From DATBLE01 sp963719325 (GTDB taxonomy: Bacteria > Actinomycetota > Thermoleophilia > Gaiellales > Gaiellaceae), in contig CAVRBW010000022.1 of the NCBI GenBank assembly GCA_963719325.1, positions 43,181-107,180 of the forward strand: 64,000 nucleotides of DNA, in the 5' to 3' direction. The notes below the pieces were generated by a model, which was not told the DNA's origin, did not search any database, and was given only the letters and a program-made list of their open reading frames with translations. Below, one piece after another: positions 58,062 to 64,000 of the stretch (the first letter of the stretch is position 1; the number at the start of each line of letters is the position of its first letter). Both the position numbers and the translations under genes were made by a program.

Positions 58062-59118
58062 GGCAGTGGAAACGCTGGAGCCTGGAAGCCAGTTCCTCGC
58101 GGAGATCCGAGAGCAGCCGCAGGCGCTTCGCCGGCTGCTCGAGCACTCCGCCGAATACGAACGTGTGGCGAAGCACCTACGCGACCGAAATCTCGTCCGG
58201 ATGGTCGGCCACGGCTCCTCGGACAATGCCGCTGCATTCGGCGTCTACGCCTTCGGCGTTCTTCCCGGCCTGACGGCAGTCCGTGACTCGATCAGCCTCA
58301 CCGTCTACTACGGTGCGAAGCTGGACATGACGGGCTCGACGGTCGTCGCCCTGTCGCAATCGGGGCGTACCCCGGACGTGCTCGAGTACGTGATCCGCGC
58401 ACGGCGCGCCGGCGCCTTCACGATCGCGGTCACGAACGACCCCGGCTCGGAGCTCGCGCTCGAAGCCGAGGCGCTGCTCCCGTTGATGGCGGGCCCCGAA
58501 CGTGCCGTCGCGGCGACGAAGACCTACGTGAACACGCTGGCGGCGCTCGCGCTGCTCGCCGGCCACATCGCCGGGCGGGGAGAGGAGCTCACGCGCAAGC
58601 TCGAGGAGGTTGCGGAGCTGCTCGCACGGCACCTCCCGCTGCTCGAGCGGGCTGCCGGGTCGATCGCCGTGCCGTTCGCCTCGATCGGCCGCATGTTCGT
58701 GATCGGCCGGGGGCCCGAGTTCGCAACCGCCCGCGAGATCGCGTTGAAGCTGCTGGAGACGTGCCAGATCGCGGCCGAGCCGCTGACCGCGACCGATCTG
58801 GCCCACGGCCCGGTCGCAGCCCTCGACCCGCTGTTTCCGGTCTGGGCCGTGGCGGCCGGGGACGCGACGCTTCAGGCGGTTGTGGACGCCACGGCTCGCG
58901 CCCGCGCCGCAGGCGCCGCGGTGATCGCGAGCGGCACCGCGGCGGAGGCGCTGGCCGATGCGCAGTACGTGCTCCCCGTTCCGCGCCCGAGCGAGCCGCT
59001 GCTCGCACCGCTGCTCTCGGTCGTGCCCGGGCAGCTCTTCGCGGGGGCGGTCGCGCGGGCGAAGGGCCTCGACCCTGATCGCCCGCGCGGCCTGAGCAAG
59101 GTCACGCTCGCGCGCTGA
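58048..59118 (+). CDS. Double-SIS aldose-ketose isomerase, probable glucosamine-6-phosphate deaminase
   Basis: The 356-residue protein has two SIS domains like the isomerase half of GlmS but no glutaminase domain: MVGHGSSDNAAAFG, VVALSQSGRTPDVLEYVIRARRAGAFTIAVTN, ATKTYVNTLAALALLAG, and MFVIGRGPEFATAREIALKLLETCQIAAEPLTATDLAHGP. Such proteins (AgaS/NagB-II type) convert glucosamine-6-phosphate to fructose-6-phosphate and ammonia, which would complete the murQ-nagA route. The ATG at 58048 with a GAGG ahead is preferred over the GTG at 58039. Confidence 0.87.
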   Translation: MLRPEAVETLEPGSQFLAEIREQPQALRRLLEHSAEYERVAKHLRDRNLVRMVGHGSSDNAAAFGVYAFGVLPGLTAVRDSISLTVYYGAKLDMTGSTVVALSQSGRTPDVLEYVIRARRAGAFTIAVTNDPGSELALEAEALLPLMAGPERAVAATKTYVNTLAALALLAGHIAGRGEELTRKLEEVAELLARHLPLLERAAGSIAVPFASIGRMFVIGRGPEFATAREIALKLLETCQIAAEPLTATDLAHGPVAALDPLFPVWAVAAGDATLQAVVDATARARAAGAAVIASGTAAEALADAQYVLPVPRPSEPLLAPLLSVVPGQLFAGAVARAKGLDPDRPRGLSKVTLAR

Positions 59119-59326
59119 CCGGCTGGGTCAGGCTCGCCAGCCGCTGACGCGTGCGGGCGAGCTCCCGCTTGCCCTCGGCGAGCGCAGGCCCGTTCACTCC
59201 CCAGGCCTTGAGCCGCCGCAGCCGGCTGAGCTGGCCGTCGATCTGCTCCAGCAGCCGCTCCACTTCGAGCTGGTAGCGGCGCCGGTCGTGAACTCGGCGA
59301 GGCGGATTCGTCGTTTCGATGATCAT
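59102..59326 (-). CDS. Small basic helical protein of unknown function
   Basis: The 74-residue protein (HDRRRYQLEVERLLEQIDGQLSRLRRLKAWGVNG...KRELARTRQRLASL) is Arg/Leu-rich and probably coiled-coil. Its ATG overlaps the stop of the upstream MFS gene (ATGA), and its 3' end overlaps the convergent SIS gene by 17 bases. Translational coupling supports it as a real gene. No family is recognised with confidence. Confidence 0.6.
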   Translation of the reverse strand: MIIETTNPPRRVHDRRRYQLEVERLLEQIDGQLSRLRRLKAWGVNGPALAEGKRELARTRQRLASLTQPVSARA

Positions 59327-60801
59327 GCTGCCTCCTCCAGGACGACGGGTTCCACGTCGATCCGCTCGGGCGCTGCGCTCTGCGGGACCGGTGAGCGGGA
59401 CTCGACGAACAGGGCGGCGATGAGCGCCCCGACGAGCGAGACGCCGATGAGCACGTAGAAGGCGACCTGGAAGCCGTGCGCGAGCGCTGCGCCGCCGTCA
59501 GCTGCGCCGTGTGCTTGCACGTAGTGGCTGGTCGCAGTCGCGGCGATCGTCGTCACCGCGGCGAGGCCGATCGAGCCACCGATCTGGCGGGTGGTGTTGA
59601 TCAGGCCCGAGGCGACGCCTGCGTCGCCGGGTTGCACTCCGTTCAGGCTGGCGATCGTCACCGGCACGAACGAGAGGGCGAGCCCGACGCCGCCGAGCAC
59701 CAACCCCGGGAGGATGTTCTCGAAGTAGTTCCCGTGGGCCGGCATTTGCGCGTAGAGCACGCCGGCAGCCGCCGACAGGAGCATGCCGGCGGTCAGGACG
59801 CGCCGAACTCCGAAGCGCGTGGTCAGCGCCTGCCCGACGTTCGAGCCGACGGCGATCGTGACGGTGATCGCGATGAAGGCGACGCCGGTCTCGATCGCGG
59901 AGTAGTGGAGGACTTCCTGCATGTAGAGGGTGAGCAGGAAGAACTGGCCGAACGCCGACGCACCGATCGTCAGCATGGTCGCGTTGGCCGCCGAGAGCGT
60001 CCGCCCGCGGAAGATCCGCATCGGCAGCAGCGGCGCAGGCGAACGCAGCTCGATGCCGACGAACGCGAGGACGAGTGCCGCCGAGGTGGCCAGCAGTCCA
60101 ACGGTCACGCCTTCGCTCCAGCCCGACTCGCTGGCACGCGTGATCGCATAGACGAGCAGCATCAGGCCCGAGGTGATCGAGACCGCGCCGGCGACGTCGA
60201 AATGCCGGTGCGACAGCGACGCCCGGCTCTCGGCCAGCAGCCACGGCGTCACCGCGAGCACGACGAGACCGACGGGCAGGTTGACGAAGAAGATCCACGA
60301 CCAGCTCAGGTACGAGGTGAGCACGCCGCCGAGCAGCACGCCCGCAGCTCCTCCGCTCCCGGACGCCGCTCCCCAGATACCGAGCGCGATGTTCCGGTCG
60401 CGTCCCTCACGGAAGGTGGTGACGAGAATCGAGAGAGCGGCCGGCGAGAGCAGCGCACCGCCGAGCCCCTGCAGGGCGCGGAAGACGATCAACGAGCCTT
60501 CGGACCAGGCGAGCCCGGAGAGCAGCGAGCTGACCGTGAAGAGGATGACGCCGGCCACGAACAGGCGCCTCCGGCCGAGCAGGTCGGCGAGCCGGCCACC
60601 GAGCAGCAGGGCGCCGGCGAACAGAATCGAGTAGGCGGTGATCACCCACTGCAGGCTCTCCTGCGAGAAATGGAGATCGTTCTTGATCGCCGGCAGGGCG
60701 ACGTTCACGACCGCGACATCGAGGATGACCATGAACTGAGCGGTCACGAGGATCGCGAGGACGAGCCATCGCCTCTGCTCAGATTGGGTTGCGAGCCTCA
60801 C
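59323..60801 (-). CDS. MFS multidrug efflux transporter, DHA2 family
   Basis: The 492-residue transporter has about 14 membrane segments, opening RWLVLAILVTAQFMVILDVAVVNVALPAI. Motif A is GGRLADLLGRRR and the antiporter region is GGAAGVLLGGVLTSYLSWSWIFFVNLPVG. It is clearly related to the pump at 20733-22181 but is paired with a MarR regulator. The GTG start has AAGGGGG upstream. A GTTGA-N5-TCAAC site lies about 20 bases before the start. Confidence 0.9.
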   Translation of the reverse strand: MRLATQSEQRRWLVLAILVTAQFMVILDVAVVNVALPAIKNDLHFSQESLQWVITAYSILFAGALLLGGRLADLLGRRRLFVAGVILFTVSSLLSGLAWSEGSLIVFRALQGLGGALLSPAALSILVTTFREGRDRNIALGIWGAASGSGGAAGVLLGGVLTSYLSWSWIFFVNLPVGLVVLAVTPWLLAESRASLSHRHFDVAGAVSITSGLMLLVYAITRASESGWSEGVTVGLLATSAALVLAFVGIELRSPAPLLPMRIFRGRTLSAANATMLTIGASAFGQFFLLTLYMQEVLHYSAIETGVAFIAITVTIAVGSNVGQALTTRFGVRRVLTAGMLLSAAAGVLYAQMPAHGNYFENILPGLVLGGVGLALSFVPVTIASLNGVQPGDAGVASGLINTTRQIGGSIGLAAVTTIAATATSHYVQAHGAADGGAALAHGFQVAFYVLIGVSLVGALIAALFVESRSPVPQSAAPERIDVEPVVLEEAA

Positions 60802-60819
60802 TAGTTGTCCCCCTTAATC

Positions 60820-60834
60820 GTTGAGATGTTCAAC
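60820..60834. promoter_or_regulatory. MarR operator between the MFS pump and MarR genes
   Basis: GTTGA-GATGT-TCAAC is a 5-bp inverted repeat with a 5-base spacer and AT-rich flanks, typical of MarR sites. It lies between the two divergent starts and so could control both. Confidence 0.65.
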
Positions 60835-60862
60835 AATATACAGGAACAACACTTCGGCGCGC

Positions 60863-60868
60863 TACACT
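60863..60868 (+). promoter_or_regulatory. -10 element for the marR-type gene
   Basis: TACACT lies seven bases before the ATG at 60876, identical to the box before the HxlR-type regulator and murQ. A leaderless transcript is expected. Confidence 0.55.
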
Positions 60869-60875
60869 ATTTCCT

Positions 60876-61403
60876 ATGACTGTTACTACCCCCCAAACGA
60901 AGCCGGCGGCGGTGTTCCCGCGCCTGCCCGACGAGTTGGTTGCATCGACGTCGTTCTTGCTGAAGCGCCTCGGGATGGTGGCCAAGGAGCGGGCGGTCGA
61001 CGCGTTCGAGCAGCTGGGCGTGAGCCCGTACCACTACGCGGTGCTGCTCGTGCTGGACGGAGGATCGCGCGACACGCAGGGCTCGATCGCCGACGCGCTC
61101 GGCTACGACCGCGGCCAGCTGGTCGGAGTGCTCGACGAGCTCGAGGAGAGCAACCTGGTCGAGCGGCGCCGGGATCCGAGCGACCGTCGACGACACATCG
61201 TCCGCATGACGTCGGGCGGGAAACGCACGCTGACGAAGATGCGCGCGGTCATGAAGCGGCTCGACGACGAGTTCTTCGCTCCGCTCGACGACGCAGAACG
61301 AGCCACGCTGCAGGCGATCCTGCTGCGTCTCGCCCAGCAGCACGACACGCGCTGTGCGCAGATGGCGGCCCCTTCGCCGCCCGCCAAACGCAGCGCAGCA
61401 TGA
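60876..61403 (+). CDS. MarR family transcriptional regulator
   Basis: The 175-residue winged-helix protein has SPYHYAVLLVLDGGSRDTQGSIADALGYDRGQLVGVLDELEESNLVERRRDPSDRRRHIVRMTSGGKRTL, including the D-R-R wing. It is divergent from the DHA2 pump, which it probably represses until a drug-like ligand binds. Its stop overlaps the next gene, a cupin (ATGA). Confidence 0.9.
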   Translation: MTVTTPQTKPAAVFPRLPDELVASTSFLLKRLGMVAKERAVDAFEQLGVSPYHYAVLLVLDGGSRDTQGSIADALGYDRGQLVGVLDELEESNLVERRRDPSDRRRHIVRMTSGGKRTLTKMRAVMKRLDDEFFAPLDDAERATLQAILLRLAQQHDTRCAQMAAPSPPAKRSAA

Positions 61404-61768
61404 GCGCCTTCGCCGAGCTGCCGGCGCTGACGCCGGTGCGGATCTGGGACGGCGTCCTCGTGCGCGTCATCCCGGGTGAGCGGGTCGCGTTCGCGATCGT
61501 CGAGCTCGATCCCGGCACCGTCGTTCCCGAGCACAGCCACGACAACGAGCAGGTCGGGTTGCTCCTGACCGGCTCGCTCACGTTCCGCATCGGCGAGGAG
61601 ACCCGCGAGCTCGCTTCCGGCGGCACCTGGTCGATCCCCGCGAACGTCCCGCATCAGGTGCAAGCGGGGCCGGAAGGCGCCGTCGCGGCCGAGGTCTTCG
61701 CGCCGCCGCGGACGGACTGGGAAGGGTTCGAGCGGCTGGAGCCGACCACGCCTCGCTGGCCCGCCTGA
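61400..61768 (+). CDS. Cupin domain protein, coupled to the MarR gene
   Basis: The 122-residue cupin has metal motifs VVPEHSHDNEQVGLLLTGSLTFRIGEE and GGTWSIPANVPHQVQAG, with three His and a Glu in place. The ATG overlaps the MarR stop. It may bind or modify the compound sensed by the regulator. Function unknown. Confidence 0.78.
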   Translation: MSAFAELPALTPVRIWDGVLVRVIPGERVAFAIVELDPGTVVPEHSHDNEQVGLLLTGSLTFRIGEETRELASGGTWSIPANVPHQVQAGPEGAVAAEVFAPPRTDWEGFERLEPTTPRWPA

Positions 61769-61774
61769 CCTCCC

Positions 61775-62305
61775 CTACGCCGCGAGCTTCTTCCAGTAGA
61801 ACGTCGTATCCGTGAGCGTGCTGTCGGGATTGAGCGCGTAGTCGGGTATCACCCCGGCTCGGCTCCAGCCCATTCGCTCGTACAGCCGCTCGGCATCGGT
61901 GGTGGCGGTATCCAGGGTGAGCAGCCACCGGCCCCCGGCGAGGGCGACACGCTCGAGCTCTGCCATCAGGGCCTCGCCGACGCCTCGGCGCCGCGCCGCC
62001 GTATGAACGAGGAGCTTGCTGACGGTGGCCCGATGCGGCTGGTTGGGGAGCGTGTCGACGTCGAGCTGAACGGTGCCGACGACTGCATCGCCGCCCAACG
62101 CCGCCGCGAGCACTCGGCATCGCCCTTCGGCGACTGCGTGCTCGACGCGGCGCCAGTACGCGTCTGCGTCGGCCGGACGAAGGGGATCGAGGAAGCCGAC
62201 CGAGGCGCCGTGCCGGACGCAGTCGATCAGGATCTCGGACAAGCGAGGACGCACCGCCTCCATCGAGGGTGCGTCGATCGTCCAAACCCGGATCGACGTG
62301 CTCAT
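61775..62305 (-). CDS. GNAT family N-acetyltransferase
   Basis: The 176-residue acetyltransferase has GDAVVGTVQLDVDTLPNQPHRATVSKLLVHTAARRRGVGEALMAELE (acetyl-CoA loop RRRGVG) and LDTATTDAERLYERMGWSRAGVIPDYALNPDSTLTDTTFYWKKL. Its ATG overlaps the stop of the XRE-cupin regulator gene, suggesting that it is that regulator's target and modifies a small amine or antibiotic-like compound. Confidence 0.82.
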   Translation of the reverse strand: MSTSIRVWTIDAPSMEAVRPRLSEILIDCVRHGASVGFLDPLRPADADAYWRRVEHAVAEGRCRVLAAALGGDAVVGTVQLDVDTLPNQPHRATVSKLLVHTAARRRGVGEALMAELERVALAGGRWLLTLDTATTDAERLYERMGWSRAGVIPDYALNPDSTLTDTTFYWKKLAA

Positions 62306-62877
62306 CGGCCCGCCCGTTCGATGATCACCACGTACTCGGCCGGCCCGGATCCCAGCACCTCGAACCGTGTGGGGCGGTCGATGCGGGCGGCGACGCAGTC
62401 ACCGGGCCCGACGACGAAGCTGCTCTGGCCGAGCGTGAAGCGCACCTTGCCGGCCACGCCGACGATGTGCTGGGCGTAGGCGACGCTCGGCGGCGTCGGG
62501 TAGTCGACCACGATCCCGGCGCGCAGCCGCAGGCGCGCCACCTCGACGGCGCTGAACGCCGTTCGCGGGGAGACCGCCACCCGCTCGACCCCGGTCACCC
62601 GGTCGCGCCACCGCGGCTGATCGGCCGCCGAGAGCTGGGTCGCGTCTTCGGTCTCGACCGCCGCCATGAGCGCGGACATGGTGATCCCGAGCCCTCCGCA
62701 CAGCCGGCCGAGCACGCCGGCCGTCGGACTCGAGGAGGTCGCCTCCACCTTCGCGATCATCGCCTTGCTGACCCCGCTCAACTCGGCGAGCTCGCCGAGT
62801 GACAGTCCCAGCTCCAAGCGCCGCGTACGAAGACGCTCGGCCATGCGAGCGTCGATGTCCTCGGACACGATAGTCAT
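62302..62877 (-). CDS. XRE family regulator with C-terminal cupin
   Basis: The 191-residue protein has an N-terminal helix-turn-helix (AERLRTRRLELGLSLGELAELSGVSKAMIAKVEATSSSPTAGVLGRL) and a C-terminal cupin sensor domain (VVDYPTPPSVAYAQHIVGVAGKVRFTLGQSSFVVGPGDCVAARIDRPTRFEVLG). The ATG at 62877 fits a TAGTGT box seven bases upstream. It is translated together with the GNAT gene downstream. Confidence 0.85.
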   Translation of the reverse strand: MTIVSEDIDARMAERLRTRRLELGLSLGELAELSGVSKAMIAKVEATSSSPTAGVLGRLCGGLGITMSALMAAVETEDATQLSAADQPRWRDRVTGVERVAVSPRTAFSAVEVARLRLRAGIVVDYPTPPSVAYAQHIVGVAGKVRFTLGQSSFVVGPGDCVAARIDRPTRFEVLGSGPAEYVVIIERAGR

Positions 62878-62950
62878 CGACCGTACACTATCCGCTACAG
62901 CGCTGGCCCGTCGCCGCCCCCGACGCCTCAAAGGTCGGACTGCCGGATGC

Positions 62951-62956
62951 TACGGT
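62951..62956 (+). promoter_or_regulatory. Extended -10 element for cspA
   Basis: TGC-TACGGT about 75 bases before the ATG would give a leader of about 70 bases, as is common for cold-shock genes, unlike the leaderless genes around it. Confidence 0.4.
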
Positions 62957-63032
62957 GGGGTCAACGAAGAACGGGTCCGGTCCGCGCGATGCGCCTTCCT
63001 TACACGTTCACCACAGTAAGGGAGGTTTTTTC

Positions 63033-63239
63033 ATGACAAACGGAACCGTGAAGTGGTTCAACGACGCGAAGGGGTATGGCTTCATTACCCCTGAGGACGG
63101 TTCGAAGGACGTCTTCGTCCACCATTCGAACATCGCCGGCGACGGCTTCAAGTCGCTCGCCGAGGGCGCGCGCGTCGAGTACGAGCAGCGCGAGGGGTCG
63201 AAGGGCCCGGAAGCGACCAACGTCGCGCCGGTCGCGTAG
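63033..63239 (+). CDS. cspA: Cold shock protein
   Basis: The 68-residue OB-fold nucleic-acid-binding protein has RNP1 KGYGFI and RNP2 VFVHHS: MTNGTVKWFNDAKGYGFITP and then EYEQREGSKGPEATNVAPV. It acts as an RNA chaperone. A strong AAGGGAGG site eight bases before the ATG and a leader of about 70 bases indicate high, leader-dependent expression. A 14-bp perfect hairpin follows the stop. Confidence 0.95.
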   Translation: MTNGTVKWFNDAKGYGFITPEDGSKDVFVHHSNIAGDGFKSLAEGARVEYEQREGSKGPEATNVAPVA

Positions 63240-63252
63240 CGACCCGGATACG

Positions 63253-63282
63253 AGCCTGTGACCGCCCAGGCGGTCACAGGCT
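63253..63282 (+). terminator. Perfect 14-bp hairpin between cspA and infA
   Basis: AGCCTGTGACCGCC and GGCGGTCACAGGCT enclose a two-base loop. It probably terminates or protects the cspA transcript. No T-run follows, so some read-through into infA is possible. Confidence 0.65.
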
Positions 63283-63310
63283 GTCCGCCTGACCAACGAA
63301 GGGAGGCGTT

Positions 63311-63538
63311 ATCGCCGGCAAGGAGAAGGAAGAGAAGGTCGAGGTCGAGGGCGAGATCGTCGAGGCGTTGCGCAACCGCATGTTCAAGATCCGGCTCGAC
63401 AACGGCTACGAGACGCTCGGCTACACCTCGGGGAAGATGAAGCGGCACCGGATCCGGATGCTGCTCGGCGACCGGGTCAGGATCGAACTGTCGGCGTACG
63501 ATCTCAACCGCGGCCGAATCGTCTATCGGCTGGGCTAG
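63311..63538 (+). CDS. infA: Translation initiation factor IF-1, apparently starting at ATC
   Basis: The 75-residue OB-fold protein is IF-1 along its whole length: GKEKEEKVEVEGEIVEALRNRMFKIRLDNGYETLGYTSGKMKRHRIRMLLGDRVRIELSAYDLNRGRIVYRLG. It assists IF-2 and IF-3 at the ribosomal A site. No ATG, GTG or TTG exists in frame near the expected start. The codon at the right place, before GCC GGC AAG, is ATC, four bases after a GGGAGG ribosome binding site. A rare ATC start or a sequence error are the options. Confidence 0.85.
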   Translation: MAGKEKEEKVEVEGEIVEALRNRMFKIRLDNGYETLGYTSGKMKRHRIRMLLGDRVRIELSAYDLNRGRIVYRLG

Positions 63539-63542
63539 CGGG

Positions 63543-64000
63543 GTGGGGCCGACCGCCGCCTCGCCGAGCACGACAAAGCTCGCGTTCGACAACGGCGGCG
63601 CCTTCGCCCACGACACGCGCCGCGAGGTCGACCGGTATCTCGCCGGCCGCGGCGTGCGCGCGGCCGGCCGCCGCCGGCTGTACGTGAAGGCGGTCGCCGC
63701 CTACGGTCTGACCCTCGGCTCCTGGTCGATTCTGATCCTTGGGTCACCCGGCCTGGTGCTGGGGATCGCCTGCTTCGCCGGCCTGGTCGGGGGGATCCTG
63801 CTCGTCGGGTTCTGCGTCATGCACGACGCAAACCACGGGGCCTCGTTTCGCAGCCGGCGGCTCAACCACCTCTTGGGCTGGACAGCCGACGTCACGCTCG
63901 GGATCAGCAGCTACGCGTGGCGTGTCAAGCACAACGTCGCCCACCACACCTACACCAACGTCGACGGCTACGACGCCGACATCACACAGACGCCGCTGGC
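63543..64000 (+). CDS. Fatty acid desaturase, N-terminal part
   Basis: The frame opens with a GTG four bases after infA and runs off the right edge (152 codons visible). Two of the three histidine boxes of membrane di-iron desaturases are present: HDANH (H-x3-H) near residue 99 and HNVAHHTYTN (H-x3-HH) near 134. Two hydrophobic segments lie between residues 55 and 95. It would introduce double bonds into acyl chains. The C-terminal histidine box lies outside the window. Confidence 0.85.
   Translation, partial: MGPTAASPSTTKLAFDNGGAFAHDTRREVDRYLAGRGVRAAGRRRLYVKAVAAYGLTLGSWSILILGSPGLVLGIACFAGLVGGILLVGFCVMHDANHGASFRSRRLNHLLGWTADVTLGISSYAWRVKHNVAHHTYTNVDGYDADITQTPL

Noticed and set aside
61103..62285. 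Minus-strand frames opposite the MarR and cupin genes
   Set aside because: They are shadows of the plus-strand genes with arginine/serine-rich composition. The real minus-strand genes in this area are the GNAT and XRE-cupin genes.

Overview
The window is about 70% GC, densely packed, and coding on both strands, with many 1-4 base stop/start overlaps and GTG/TTG starts. Gene content suggests an uncultured high-GC actinobacterium of the Thermoleophilia (Gaiellales/Solirubrobacterales) type. Pointers are a deazaflavin-type nitroreductase, an ANTAR regulator, a large FtsH-like protein and a secreted protein with a W-x-RC repeat type. That placement is inference. No gene-free stretch exceeds 300 bases, and I see no CRISPR array, rRNA, intact insertion sequence or prophage. 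One tRNA (Val, anticodon UAC) is present.

Layout. 1-10.3 kb: end of a ctaG gene, purM-purN-purH (purN runs on into purH, and purH has a frameshift), a reverse-transsulfuration pair (cystathionine beta-synthase and cystathionine gamma-lyase/synthase) around a GST and two tandem YcaQ-type DNA glycosylases, then a metallo-beta-lactamase-fold hydrolase. 10.3-25.7 kb: monothiol glutaredoxin plus BolA, a glycosyltransferase and a glycogen-debranching-type glucosidase, SDR, CDF metal exporter, FtsH-like protease, a flippase remnant, an HxlR-regulated MFS pump and an ABC exporter. 25.7-44.7 kb: two divergent operons. 44.8-51.7 kb: DNA repair (MGMT), VapBC, small envelope genes, ANTAR regulator. 51.7-59.1 kb: tRNA-Val, a sugar ABC importer, a GntR/UTRA regulator and murQ-nagA-SIS deaminase. 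59.1-64 kb: a second MFS pump with a MarR regulator, cupins, GNAT, cspA, infA and the start of a fatty acid desaturase.

The main discovery is the 25.7-44.7 kb block. Five of its proteins match the characterised Mesorhizobium loti vitamin B6 degradation enzymes as I remember them: pyridoxamine-pyruvate aminotransferase, pyridoxal 4-dehydrogenase, 4-pyridoxolactonase, 5-formyl-3-hydroxy-2-methylpyridine-4-carboxylate dehydrogenase, and (less specifically) the class II aldolase-type decarboxylase. The flavin ring-opening monooxygenase and the acetamidomethylene-succinate hydrolase of the known pathway are absent. In their place are a three-subunit molybdenum hydroxylase split between the two operons, a NicX/M29-like protein, an LLM flavin oxidoreductase, an amidohydrolase, and a BMP/Nup-type ABC importer. 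All are arranged around one GntR/FCD regulator with a palindrome in the divergent promoter. I read this as a new variant of vitamin B6 catabolism with its own importer and a nicotinate-like ring-opening route.

A second coherent system is the amino-sugar regulon at 53-59 kb. Four or five sites resembling the DasR operator lie in the promoters of the ABC importer, the regulator itself and murQ-nagA-SIS, several covering a TTGAC -35 box. Across the whole window many genes have a TANNNT box 6-12 bases before the start codon and no ribosome binding site, which indicates widespread leaderless transcripts.
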